Shown here: piece by piece, positions 1 to 8,520 of the stretch | Layout of the letters: every line of letters starts with the position of its first letter | How positions within the stretch are numbered: position 1 is the stretch's first letter | Assembly (NCBI GenBank): GCA_018268105.1 | Contig: JAFDXG010000036.1 | Span: 1-48,673, forward strand | Source of the DNA: Bacteroidota bacterium | Lineage (GTDB): Bacteria > Bacteroidota > Bacteroidia > Chitinophagales > Chitinophagaceae | Length of the DNA: 48,673 nt | Direction: 5' to 3' | The notes under the pieces: model-generated | Told to the model about the DNA's origin: nothing | Seen by the model: the letters and a program-made list of their open reading frames with translations, nothing else | Databases searched by the model: none | Program-made: the position numbers and the translations under genes

Positions 1-3000
1 GTTTTGCCATTCTTTATTTTGGCGGTGGGCGCAAAACTGTCGGTATCAAAGAGCCAGGTGGTAGCCCCATCCCGCCTTCCCGAAAGGGAGGAGACGCTAT
101 GCCCGGGGCCGGGGAGGCGAGAGGTTGATAAATCGCCATCTTCATTTACCTCAAGCAAGCCGAGTATCTTTCCTGTCCTTGCATCTTCTTTCCATTCGTG
201 AAGCGGTACATTACCATCCCAAACAAATTTAGTGATTGTATTTTTAAATTGCTTGCTTAATCTTCTGCCGAGGGCATCATAGGTAAAGCTCACAATTTCA
301 CCATCCGGGCGGGTTACGCTGATGAGCATACCGGCATCATCCCAGTTATATAACCAGGTCTCATCTGAACTACCGCGATATTTTTTTATAAGATTGCCTT
401 CCGCATCATAACTATATTCCCAGCCATTGACTTTTTTCAGTTGCCCGCCTTTGCCATATATTCTGTCGGTTCTTTTTTCCGTAGTAAACAAATTACCTAC
501 CGCATCGGGGTTGCGCAACTGTTCCTCCCCATTGGGGTAAATGGTTTTGGCCAAATTACTCCATTGGTCGTGCTCGAAGCAGGTAATGCCTTTCTCATCT
601 TTTATTTGTTTAAGCCTGTCGTTTACATCCCACAGGTATTGTTTTTTCTTTTTTGTTTGTATAAGGTGGTTACCGCCTGCGCTATGTCCTACAGTTTGCA
701 TTACCGGTCTGCCTATACCGTCCCGTTGCCAGTTGCTGCTGATGCCGCCGGGCAATAAACGTTGTATTTCCAGCCCCAGCTTATCATATAAAAACGAAGA
801 CTGCCATGCGCCCGACTTCATCCGCAGCACATCGCCCATTTTATTAAAATGCTGTGTGATATCAGCGTCAAGACTGCTGCTGATATGCGTTCTGTTACCT
901 GTAATATCATACTCCGAAGCTATCCATTCATCATTCAGCATCTCTTTAGTGATATCGCCCATCACGTTCCGTTCAAACTGCACTTTGGCAGATTCGTTGA
1001 TGGCTTCCATCAATTCCCCATCTGTTCGGTAAGTGTAGGTTTCTGTTTTGCCATCACTATACGCCACATTTGTTACACGTCCGCAGCTATCATAGCCGTA
1101 TCTGGTAAATTTACCCGCAGGGCGCAATACCTGGTTCACCCAGCCTGCCGCATTGCGGTCATACTTCCTGGTAATATTATCAAACCCGATCTCTTCGGTT
1201 ACATTACCTGCCGCATCTAATTCAAAGCGATAGGGCAAGCCATGCTCATTCACTATTTTCCGCAATTGCTCTTCGGTATCATAATTAAAATGAATAGTTG
1301 CGCCCGCTTCCGTGCGACTGGTGAGCTTCCATAAACCCACATAGGTGTATTGTACTTCTTTCTGCTTATCGCGATAGCTTATTACATTATCAATGCCATC
1401 GTAATTCAATGTTATATGGTTGCCGTCGAAATCGTGCACCCTGTAAATACGGTTTTTAAGATCATACCATCTTTTTTGCATTACTTCATTAGGGTTAGTA
1501 ATGCCTGTGCAATTACCAAGCATATCATAACTGTACCGGGTAACCGCACCATCATCAGTTTGTATGGCGGTTAAATTCTGATCAGGGTCGTAGCTTAGCC
1601 GGGTCGCAGCGCCTGTTGCGCTCATAATTTCTGTCAGCAACCCGTCATCATACGTATATTGTGTTTTTGCTTTCAGCGGGTTGATACGCTCTGTAAGGTT
1701 ACCATATTCATCATAGCTCCATTTCCATTTGCCACCTGCCGCATCCATCGCTTCAGTAGGCAGAAAGGGGAACTGCGGATTGTAATATTCTGTTGCGGTA
1801 AATCCACCGGCAGCATCTGTTGTCGTAGCCAGGTTGCCCCATTCATCGTGGGTATACGCGGTTTGATTTCCCAGCGGGTCTGTTTCCCATTCCAGGTCAT
1901 GAAAACGATTGTAGCGATACTGCCATTCCGCTCCGTTGCCATCAATTTTACTATACAATAATCCATGCTTATGGTTATAGGTGGTGGTATGCCCGAGGCT
2001 GTTTTCCACAACCGTTTGCCCCTCGTAATATGTAAGCTTATGATTGTATATATCGCCATCACCCCAGGTATGTATGCACCGGGAACCGGTGGTTTTGCCT
2101 TCAAACACAAAATACCATTGCATACCATTGCGCCAGGTTTCCTTCACCAGCAAATGATGATCATATTCAAAGCGCATTTGCTGACCCAGGGCGTCGGTAT
2201 GACAGATCATATTGCCATCATCATCATACGCGTATTTTGCAATGGCAAAGGTTTTACCGGCTTCTTCGGGATGTGGTGCGTTGATCTGCGTAATACGTCC
2301 ATCCAGGTCGTGTGAGAATGTCAGTATTCTCCCGGCGCTGTCAATGATTTGCTGCAGCTTTCCACCTCGATTGTATTCAAAGCGTATGGCGTACCCGTTG
2401 GTATTGGATATGCTCTGCAAAAAGTGTTCTTCGCCGCCATTATAGGCGTTCTTATATTTCTTTTCGGTAAAGCGGTATTGCAGACCGTCTTTATCGCTGA
2501 TGTAATAATATTTATCAACAGGATGGCAATGCAGGAATAGTTTTTCGGTACGGTTAAATGTTTTTTTGCCGGGCGCAGGCAACTCAAAAACCGCAGGGCG
2601 GCCATCATTCATGCGATATACACCCTGGTTAAATTCATCAATAAAAAAGCCTATATCATAGTTATGATACCAACCATGACCCAACGGGCCTTTATGCACA
2701 CTATCACTGTACCATGTGCGCTCCCATGAAAGCGGAATAACGCCGGGCAATGAAAAATCTTCTTCATCAGTAAATAACATACCACTTACCACATCCACCG
2801 GGTGACCAGTAACATGACAAATGGCTTTATTTAAAGCCGTGCCTAACCTTCCGAGAAAAGGAAGTTTACCTACAATGCCATGCAACAGTTTTGCAAAACC
2901 TGCATTGAGTATTTTTGTTAATGCAGCAATCGGATTAATCGGCGTAGGTATTGGGTTGACAATTACATTGTGCGATGGTATTGCCATGATAAACCCGGTA

Positions 3001-3746
3001 GGCATAAAGAGATGCATAGCTTCAGGCGGAGCTTTTTTCCGCATCAGTTGCATAATACCCACATCCCAGCAATCATTATTCAGATGTAATAATCCCGTAA
3101 AAGGATTGCTGTCAGCATTCAGAAACAAACTTCCAAACTGGGCATGTCCGGAATTCTTTAATACCGGTACAGGTGCAAAACTTGCTCCCATTGGAAAATG
3201 TGGAATAGTTTTATTCTTTGTACCGCTAGTAGTTCGAGGAGTAAAGCTCCCAAGTTTTACCGTTGCTCCCAACCCTGCCATGCCGAGTGCCATCATACCT
3301 ACACTGAAAGCAAGACTTGCTGCTGCATCAGCATCCGCATCGCCTGTAGGTACTGGTGCAGCCATTGCTGCAACCGTCATTACAGCACAACTAATCCAAT
3401 CTTTAGGATCCATGATCATAGCGATATATGGATGTGGCATTGGGATGGGTGATGGCGAGGGAGGTATCATTACAAAATGCACATCAATACCCATTACTGG
3501 ATCCATGTGTGATGAAGCAGGTAAACAGGCAATGCCCTGCATAAAACTCAATGCCTGAAAAACTGGCATCAATGCTTTTTCACTGAGATTGTTAGTGAAT
3601 CCCATTACCTGACCATAAGCGCCCATAGCAGCGCTTGCTGCACCTACAGTTTTACCTACCACACTTTGAGAAGCTTGTTCCCCAGCGGCCTTGCCCTGAC
3701 GTGCAGCTTTCTCAATCTGTTTGTTCCTGTTTATTATGTCGGGCAT
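1..3746 (-). CDS. PAAR-like/Rhs repeat T6SS effector, partial (C-terminus beyond left edge)
   Basis: An uninterrupted minus-strand frame starts at the ATG at 3746 (MPDIINRNKQ) and is still open at base 1, giving 1,248 codons in the window. The first ~300 residues hold a Pro/His/Met-rich PAAR-like part (IPMPHPYIAMIMDP near residue 105, and a second block around GATVKLGSF). About residue 320 begins a DUF6531-like segment (HPVDVVSGMLFTDEEDF) leading into many YD/Rhs repeats such as YDEYGNLTERINP and YDALGRRLSKQF. Rhs proteins form a shell enclosing a variable C-terminal toxin and are loaded on VgrG through the PAAR end. The shell-closing core motif and the toxin, with any immunity gene, lie left of the window, so the toxic activity is unknown. 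It is last in the vgrG-TPR-rhs run, 91 bases after the TPR-like gene. Confidence 0.93.
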   Translation of the reverse strand, partial: MPDIINRNKQIEKAARQGKAAGEQASQSVVGKTVGAASAAMGAYGQVMGFTNNLSEKALMPVFQALSFMQGIACLPASSHMDPVMGIDVHFVMIPPSPSPIPMPHPYIAMIMDPKDWISCAVMTVAAMAAPVPTGDADADAAASLAFSVGMMALGMAGLGATVKLGSFTPRTTSGTKNKTIPHFPMGASFAPVPVLKNSGHAQFGSLFLNADSNPFTGLLHLNNDCWDVGIMQLMRKKAPPEAMHLFMPTGFIMAIPSHNVIVNPIPTPINPIAALTKILNAGFAKLLHGIVGKLPFLGRLGTALNKAICHVTGHPVDVVSGMLFTDEEDFSLPGVIPLSWERTWYSDSVHKGPLGHGWYHNYDIGFFIDEFNQGVYRMNDGRPAVFELPAPGKKTFNRTEKLFLHCHPVDKYYYISDKDGLQYRFTEKKYKNAYNGGEEHFLQSISNTNGYAIRFEYNRGGKLQQIIDSAGRILTFSHDLDGRITQINAPHPEEAGKTFAIAKYAYDDDGNMICHTDALGQQMRFEYDHHLLVKETWRNGMQWYFVFEGKTTGSRCIHTWGDGDIYNHKLTYYEGQTVVENSLGHTTTYNHKHGLLYSKIDGNGAEWQYRYNRFHDLEWETDPLGNQTAYTHDEWGNLATTTDAAGGFTATEYYNPQFPFLPTEAMDAAGGKWKWSYDEYGNLTERINPLKAKTQYTYDDGLLTEIMSATGAATRLSYDPDQNLTAIQTDDGAVTRYSYDMLGNCTGITNPNEVMQKRWYDLKNRIYRVHDFDGNHITLNYDGIDNVISYRDKQKEVQYTYVGLWKLTSRTEAGATIHFNYDTEEQLRKIVNEHGLPYRFELDAAGNVTEEIGFDNITRKYDRNAAGWVNQVLRPAGKFTRYGYDSCGRVTNVAYSDGKTETYTYRTDGELMEAINESAKVQFERNVMGDITKEMLNDEWIASEYDITGNRTHISSSLDADITQHFNKMGDVLRMKSGAWQSSFLYDKLGLEIQRLLPGGISSNWQRDGIGRPVMQTVGHSAGGNHLIQTKKKKQYLWDVNDRLKQIKDEKGITCFEHDQWSNLAKTIYPNGEEQLRNPDAVGNLFTTEKRTDRIYGKGGQLKKVNGWEYSYDAEGNLIKKYRGSSDETWLYNWDDAGMLISVTRPDGEIVSFTYDALGRRLSKQFKNTITKFVWDGNVPLHEWKEDARTGKILGLLEVNEDGDLSTSRLPGPGHSVSSLSGRRDGATTWLFDTDSFAPTAKIKNGK

Positions 3747-3837
3747 GAGTTTTTTGTATATTGAATAGATAAATTTTCGTTAATCAGTTAATTTCAGTTA
3801 CAGTAATCGTTGAATATTTAGTCGGAATATCTTTTAG

Positions 3838-5214
3838 TCATTCTCCAATCACTGCTTGAGAAGGATCATTCACTTGTTCATAATGTGGCTTTTTCCAGTT
3901 CAGTATTTCTTTCATCCAATCTTTTCCATATACATTCTCGGCAATTGCTTCAACTTCTTCACGGCTGACAAACTTTTCATTGTTTATTTCAATAAGCATT
4001 TCAATAATACCTGCAAACGTGGTATATTTTACTATATGGGCAGGAATCTGTCGGCTACATTCAATAGCTTTTGACAACCATTTACATGCAGCATTGATAT
4101 CACCATATTTCTGATTACAATACCCCGCCATACGGCAGGCTTCCATAGCCAGTATTGTATCATTAGTAAATAGATAATGATCAGCAGATGTCTCAAAATC
4201 TTTCACTGCCAGTTCCCAATCTTTGTTCACAGTATATAAAGACGCACGCAGCATAATAGCCTGTGCTATAAATTTTCTATAGATGAATTCATCTCTAATC
4301 AACGATTTGGTCTGCTGTGCAGCATCAATACCCTCATTGGCAAACCGGATAGCTTTGCCGTAATTCTTATACCCTACCTGGTCATTTGCCAATGCTGCAT
4401 ACACTGCAATTACCTGCCCAATCCAGTATGGGTTTTTCTCAAGATTATTATAGGCTATGTCAATACAGTTATCAGCCCATTGCTGGGCATCGCTTTCTTT
4501 CCTTTTTTCAATTGCCTGCATCAGTTTAATAAATGCCTGCCGGTATTGTACTGCCGGATCATTAGGGTTTCCCATAGCAGCAACCTGCTGCATAGCATTA
4601 CCCATATCCAACTCAGGATATAACGTAATAATTTCTTCAGGAAACTTTCCCGCTATTTTGTCAAAAAATGGATTTGGAGAAGTGTCATATATCAGCAGTT
4701 TAAATTTTTCGTGCATTCCGGCCTTTACTGCATATTCAAGCCAGAGATTGAATTGTTGTGGCTCAACAAAAGAAACTCTTAATATAGCAACCAGATAAAT
4801 TCCATCACCCAGGCTTAGATAATTTGCCAGACGATTCATATTTTCGACAAATACAAATGCAGGATTATCTTTTTTTATAAGGGAATAATTTACTTCCCAT
4901 GCAATTGGTTCGGTACGTATGCTTACGGTATCCTTATTTGCGGTATTCCAGATCTCAATCAATTTTTTCAATTCATCGAGCAGAGCTTCTGTATATTGTT
5001 CATCATCGTGATAGATACTTTCAAATATTATTGGGATGTCCCTGTTTGGTGTATCAATACCGAGAAGATATGTACTAAAAGTATCTACCATATCTTTTTC
5101 ACTTTCTTCAGCATGAATACGTACTATTTGAACTCCAGGAGTAGACACAGCTGCTTCCCATTTTTCGGCAAGTAATTCCATTCTTTGTTGTATAGGATTT
5201 GATGCAACAGACAT
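3838..5214 (-). CDS. Uncharacterised protein with TPR-like C-terminal half between vgrG and rhs; candidate effector adaptor
   Basis: This 458-aa protein belongs to no family I can name. Residues 1-200 alternate predicted strands and helices (VQIVRIHA, AFVFVENMNRLANYL, IYLVAILRVSF, KFKLLIYD), like an alpha/beta nucleotide-binding fold, but no Walker A motif is visible. Residues ~230-420 are helical with TPR-like spacing (AIRFANEGIDAAQ, AVKDFETSADHY, ACKWLSKAIECS). There is no signal peptide or membrane segment, so it should be cytoplasmic. It starts 15 bases after the vgrG stop and precedes rhs, the position where other T6SSs encode loading chaperones (DUF4123, DUF1795/Eag, DUF2169). From position I infer a role loading the Rhs protein onto VgrG; the sequence does not prove it. 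An immunity role is less likely, since immunity genes normally follow the toxin. Confidence 0.8.
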   Translation of the reverse strand: MSVASNPIQQRMELLAEKWEAAVSTPGVQIVRIHAEESEKDMVDTFSTYLLGIDTPNRDIPIIFESIYHDDEQYTEALLDELKKLIEIWNTANKDTVSIRTEPIAWEVNYSLIKKDNPAFVFVENMNRLANYLSLGDGIYLVAILRVSFVEPQQFNLWLEYAVKAGMHEKFKLLIYDTSPNPFFDKIAGKFPEEIITLYPELDMGNAMQQVAAMGNPNDPAVQYRQAFIKLMQAIEKRKESDAQQWADNCIDIAYNNLEKNPYWIGQVIAVYAALANDQVGYKNYGKAIRFANEGIDAAQQTKSLIRDEFIYRKFIAQAIMLRASLYTVNKDWELAVKDFETSADHYLFTNDTILAMEACRMAGYCNQKYGDINAACKWLSKAIECSRQIPAHIVKYTTFAGIIEMLIEINNEKFVSREEVEAIAENVYGKDWMKEILNWKKPHYEQVNDPSQAVIGE

Positions 5215-5229
5215 ATTGAATACCTTAGA

Positions 5230-7026
5230 TTAATTAAGTGCCACTATTGCACCGGTAAGGGAAAGTTTACCTCCGGCACTAATATCTGTTTTACCGCCAC
5301 CGCTTACCGAAGCTTCCGCAGCACCACTAACATTTGCTTTTGTTCCGCTCATCGCAGCTTCAGCTTTTTTGCCATCTGCCGCAAATGAGGCACCACCGCT
5401 GGACATCGTAGCATTATCTGAGGCTGAAGCAGAAATGGTTTTTCCGTTTATGCTGATCTCTTTCCCGGAAATAGTAATACTCCCATCTTTTTTCATTTCC
5501 ACAGAAGCCTCGCCACAAGTAAGCGTAATGGTTTGATTTGACACCACATCTATCTTGCCCGCTCCATCCATTTTCATACTATTGCCGTCCTTATCTTCTA
5601 CAAACACACTTCCTGCCTTATCATCCAGCACCATCTTATTCCCGCTCCTGCTCTGGAAGGTCTTCACATCATTGCCGCCGTTGGCAAAGCTGTTTTTTGC
5701 CTTGCCGTGGTACACGCTGCCTATAACATAAGGTTTGGCAGGGCTGTCGCCTTCAAATCCTACGATCACTTCTTCTCCTTTTTCGGGAATGAAAAACATA
5801 CCCTTGCCATCGCCAGCGTGGGGGGTGGTTACCCGCATCCAGGGGCTTTTTTCGCTGCCGTTCATCCAGTGGAATTTTGCACGAATGCGCCCTAATCCAT
5901 CGGGATCATTGTTGTCGGTTACCAGGGCACTTTGCGTTTCGCAGTGCGGCTCAGCCACCACTACTACCGGGGGCATTTTTACAGAAGAAGGAATAGCAAT
6001 AAAATCATTGGAATAACTTCCTTCTCCATCACAGTAATGGGCAACCGAAGTCACCAAATATTCCCCATAACTCTCATCGCTGCTGTTAAAAATATTTTTT
6101 CCCTGTACATCCAGGGTGCTGCCTAATTGTACACCGGGCTGACCGCTGCTGCCGTTAAAGCGAATCATATTACTGCTTTGAATGGCGGCCCTCGTATTTA
6201 CAAAATCGTCTAATTGTTTTTTCGTGGTGAGAAAATCATTGTGCCATAGCTTTGGTTTTGTTCCATAAAACTGTTCACTTTTCTGGAAGGCAAATTTTCC
6301 CAGGTCGTTCAGCCCAGCTTTACCGGGAATACCCGAGGGTGAACCATTATACACTTCGTGGTTCATATAGTCATAGGCCATTGCCTGAAAGGCAGGTGGC
6401 TTTACCTGCATCATAATATTAAACTGGCGGAGGTTACTTCCATAAGTAAGTTTTAACGATTTTCCCTTCGGTGGTCCGATGAATAATTTTTCTCCATCAT
6501 AAAAAAACCACTCGCCGTATGAGGCACTTATACGGTTTAAGAATGCCCAGGCTGTTTCTTTATATTGTACCACATACGGAATCGTCTCACCGTATGCAGG
6601 ATTAATTTTCGGATTTAACAAATTTTGAGGAAAATGTTTAAGCACATCCTGGGCAATTTTTTTTACCGTACTCTTTTCCCAGGATTTGCAATGTGGTCCA
6701 TTATCCAATAATATAGTAGGACTATACCCGCTAATAATAATGTCGCCTGCATGCGCACTATGCCGGCTTACCTCAAGCTGTGTTACTACCCCGGAGAATT
6801 GTAACGCCCCTTTATTCCCTACTGATTCTATTTTGACGGTGATAGTGCCGCCTATTAAATTTTTGGAGGAATGAAATACTTCTCCTGACGTGCCATCCAG
6901 GGCCTCGGCAGGGCATACTAAGCGAAAGCTGTGATGCTCAAAAATGCTTTGGGAAAGCTGGAATGAGCTGAACTGCTTTATCTGTGTGCCTTCGATATCT
7001 ATTTCTGTTGCTACAAACTGTGACAT
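5230..7026 (-). CDS. vgrG: T6SS spike protein VgrG (TssI)
   Basis: The 598-aa protein has the VgrG layout. An N-terminal gp27-like part (residues 1-~350) includes YKETAWAFLNRISASYGEWFF, the typical baseplate-hub segment. A gp5-type OB domain at ~360-450 carries DPDGLGRIRAKFHW, SPWMRVTTPHAGDGKG and GEEVIVGFEGDSP. The C-terminus is a repetitive needle rich in Gly, Ser, Ala and Lys (SITISGKEISINGKTI). It forms the trimeric tip on the Hcp tube and carries the PAAR/Rhs cargo encoded downstream. There is no extra C-terminal effector domain; the protein ends in the beta-helix (SLTGAIVALN). The start at 7026 gives MSQFVATEIDIEG. The 236-base gap from hcp holds heptamer repeats. Confidence 0.96.
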   Translation of the reverse strand: MSQFVATEIDIEGTQIKQFSSFQLSQSIFEHHSFRLVCPAEALDGTSGEVFHSSKNLIGGTITVKIESVGNKGALQFSGVVTQLEVSRHSAHAGDIIISGYSPTILLDNGPHCKSWEKSTVKKIAQDVLKHFPQNLLNPKINPAYGETIPYVVQYKETAWAFLNRISASYGEWFFYDGEKLFIGPPKGKSLKLTYGSNLRQFNIMMQVKPPAFQAMAYDYMNHEVYNGSPSGIPGKAGLNDLGKFAFQKSEQFYGTKPKLWHNDFLTTKKQLDDFVNTRAAIQSSNMIRFNGSSGQPGVQLGSTLDVQGKNIFNSSDESYGEYLVTSVAHYCDGEGSYSNDFIAIPSSVKMPPVVVVAEPHCETQSALVTDNNDPDGLGRIRAKFHWMNGSEKSPWMRVTTPHAGDGKGMFFIPEKGEEVIVGFEGDSPAKPYVIGSVYHGKAKNSFANGGNDVKTFQSRSGNKMVLDDKAGSVFVEDKDGNSMKMDGAGKIDVVSNQTITLTCGEASVEMKKDGSITISGKEISINGKTISASASDNATMSSGGASFAADGKKAEAAMSGTKANVSGAAEASVSGGGKTDISAGGKLSLTGAIVALN

Positions 7027-7122
7027 GTTAAGCTGTGAGCTTTCAGCTATCAGCTTTCAGCCATCAGCCGTAAGCTGCGGGCTTTGAGCAATGAGAGCCG
7101 GGTGGTAAAATATGTTTTATTA

Positions 7123-7209
7123 GCTGTCAGGTATCAGGTATCAGCTATCAGGTATCAGGTATCAGGTATCAGCTATCAGGTATCAGGTATCAGCTTTTAG
7201 GTATCAGCT
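7123..7209. repeat. Degenerate heptamer tandem array (unit CAGGTAT, variants CAGCTAT, CAGCTTT)
   Basis: About twelve consecutive 7-base units read CAGGTAT on the plus strand, with CAGCTAT, CAGCTTT and TAGGTAT variants. It lies in the gap between hcp and vgrG. The flank at 7030-7091 holds related phrases (AGCTTTCAGC, GGGCTTTGAGC). The array at 8455-8509 uses the same unit on the opposite strand. Confidence 0.9.
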
Positions 7210-7262
7210 TTTAGCCATTAGTGGTATACGGCGTCTTCTGACCGTTGATTGCTGACTGCTCC

Positions 7263-7652
7263 TCACACCGGCCAATTATTTTTATATTCCGTATCATTTA
7301 ATTTTATTTCAAGGGCACTGACTACAAGTTCGATTTGCATTGGGTGGTCTCCGGTGGAAGTATAGGTTTCATTATAGTCTACACAATAGGCATCAGTAAA
7401 TTCCAGTACTTTTAATTTGCTGCTGGTATCGCGCCGGTAAAATGTTACTTTCCCATTCTTGGTCTGAGTAGGATTTACCATCCAGTCAAACAGAAGGGTA
7501 TCACCCGTGCTTTCTACTGTGAGGTTTAAGGTACCTCCCCTTGGACGGGATGTAGGCTTGCCAGTGGCATCTATAGTTTGAGAAAACCGGAATCCACAGT
7601 GGAGGATATTCATCTCTTCACCATCAAGTTCGAGCCGGGCAAGGAATGACAT
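7263..7652 (-). CDS. tssD: T6SS tube protein Hcp/TssD, copy 1
   Basis: A 129-aa protein of the Bacteroidetes TssD family. It shares with the neighbouring copy the pattern MSF-x-A-x-L, TGxPxSxxRGG, VESTGDT-x-x-F-x-WMVNP and a C-terminal NxWP. Hcp forms stacked hexameric rings inside the sheath and is exported with the spike. I place the start at the ATG at 7652 (MSFLARLELDG), matching the second copy; an in-frame TTG two codons upstream is the only alternative. It differs from copy 2 throughout its surface loops, so the two are diverged paralogues. A 287-base gap separates them, in which I see no convincing gene. Confidence 0.93.
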   Translation of the reverse strand: MSFLARLELDGEEMNILHCGFRFSQTIDATGKPTSRPRGGTLNLTVESTGDTLLFDWMVNPTQTKNGKVTFYRRDTSSKLKVLEFTDAYCVDYNETYTSTGDHPMQIELVVSALEIKLNDTEYKNNWPV

Positions 7653-7939
7653 AAACAAAATCGTTTAATAATGTACGTTAAAACCGAAACATCAGCAATA
7701 GTATCTATAACACGCAGCGCTGATCTGTAAGAGGAATACAATAAATATCAAACTACAAGCATTAAACTGTAAACTTAACACAACCTTACTTCCTATTTCT
7801 CTTACAAAAGAATGCAAGTATACCTGCCAGGCTTTGGTGAGTGCAGATTTGCATCTTATTCCCAGCTCAAAAACTGGCAGGCTTCCGCTAACTACAACGG
7901 TATTGCTAAGTTTTAATAATGGCAACTGATAGATTTGCA

Positions 7940-8332
7940 CTACGATTCAGGCCATTCATTTTGATGCTTGCCGTTACCTTCCTCCAATTCTTTGGCGCTG
8001 ATGGTAAAAGTTTCGGTAGCAGGATTATCACCGGTACTTCCGAATTGCTCGAAATAATTTACCAGGTATCCTTCCTTAAACTTGATTTCCTTCAGTGTGG
8101 CGTCGCTGTCACGTTTGACGAAAACAATAGAGCCTTCCTTTCTCTCAAACGGATTTACCATCCACTCAAAGAAAGTAGTATCGCCTGTTGACTCAATAGT
8201 TACATTGATTTTCCCGCCCCGGGTGATAGAAGATGGACGCCCGGTAGGATCCGTTTCCTGCATCAGCGAATAATCGCATGCCAGCACAGGCAACTCTTTG
8301 CCTGCTACTTTCAATTTTGCTTTAAAAGACAT
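7940..8332 (-). CDS. tssD: T6SS tube protein Hcp/TssD, copy 2
   Basis: A 130-aa TssD/Hcp protein beginning MSFKAKLKVAG with IESTGDTTFFEWMVNP in the middle and KHQNEWPES at the end. Family knowledge says that subtype-iii T6SSs often encode several Hcp proteins, with some serving as cargo carriers. It is the first hcp after tssC, with a 188-base gap holding an inverted heptamer array. There is no signal peptide or C-terminal extension, so this is a structural Hcp and not an Hcp-toxin fusion. Confidence 0.93.
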   Translation of the reverse strand: MSFKAKLKVAGKELPVLACDYSLMQETDPTGRPSSITRGGKINVTIESTGDTTFFEWMVNPFERKEGSIVFVKRDSDATLKEIKFKEGYLVNYFEQFGSTGDNPATETFTISAKELEEGNGKHQNEWPES

Positions 8333-8454
8333 AAGGATTGTTTTATTGGTTAATGAAAAAAGACTGTGATGTGGGCTTTGAGCTTTGAGCTTTCAGCCGT
8401 GGGCTGTGGGCAGCTATCCTGTCCACTCACACCTCATTGCCGATAGCTCATAGC

Positions 8455-8509
8455 TGAAAGCTGATACCTGATACCTGATACCTGATACCTGATACCTGAT
8501 ACCTGAAAG
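8455..8509. repeat. Heptamer tandem array (unit CTGATAC), inverted relative to 7123-7209
   Basis: Six perfect plus-strand units of CTGATAC at 8461-8502 are followed by CTGAAAG and preceded by AGCTGAAAG. The reverse complement is a rotation of CAGGTAT, so this array is the inverse of the one on the other side of the hcp pair. The left flank (8373-8413) repeats GGGCTTTGAGCTTT-like phrases also seen at 7030-7091. Confidence 0.92.
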
Positions 8510-8520
8510 CCAACAGCTCC

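Noticed and set aside
1673..2128. A 151-codon minus-strand frame inside the rhs region, suggesting a possible frameshift in rhs
   Set aside because: I followed the rhs frame from 3746 to base 1 and found it continuous with YD repeats on both sides; this frame is a shifted shadow.
2821..3558. A 245-codon plus-strand frame antisense to rhs
   Set aside because: The opposite strand encodes a clear PAAR-like/Rhs protein; this frame is its mirror.
7692..7940. An 82-codon minus-strand reading frame between the two hcp genes
   Set aside because: It overlaps the end of hcp copy 2, has no recognisable domain or start context, and the sequence looks like intergenic spacer.
8455..8509. Short direct repeats as a CRISPR array
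   Set aside because: The units are 7 bases without spacers and no cas gene is near; this is a simple tandem repeat.
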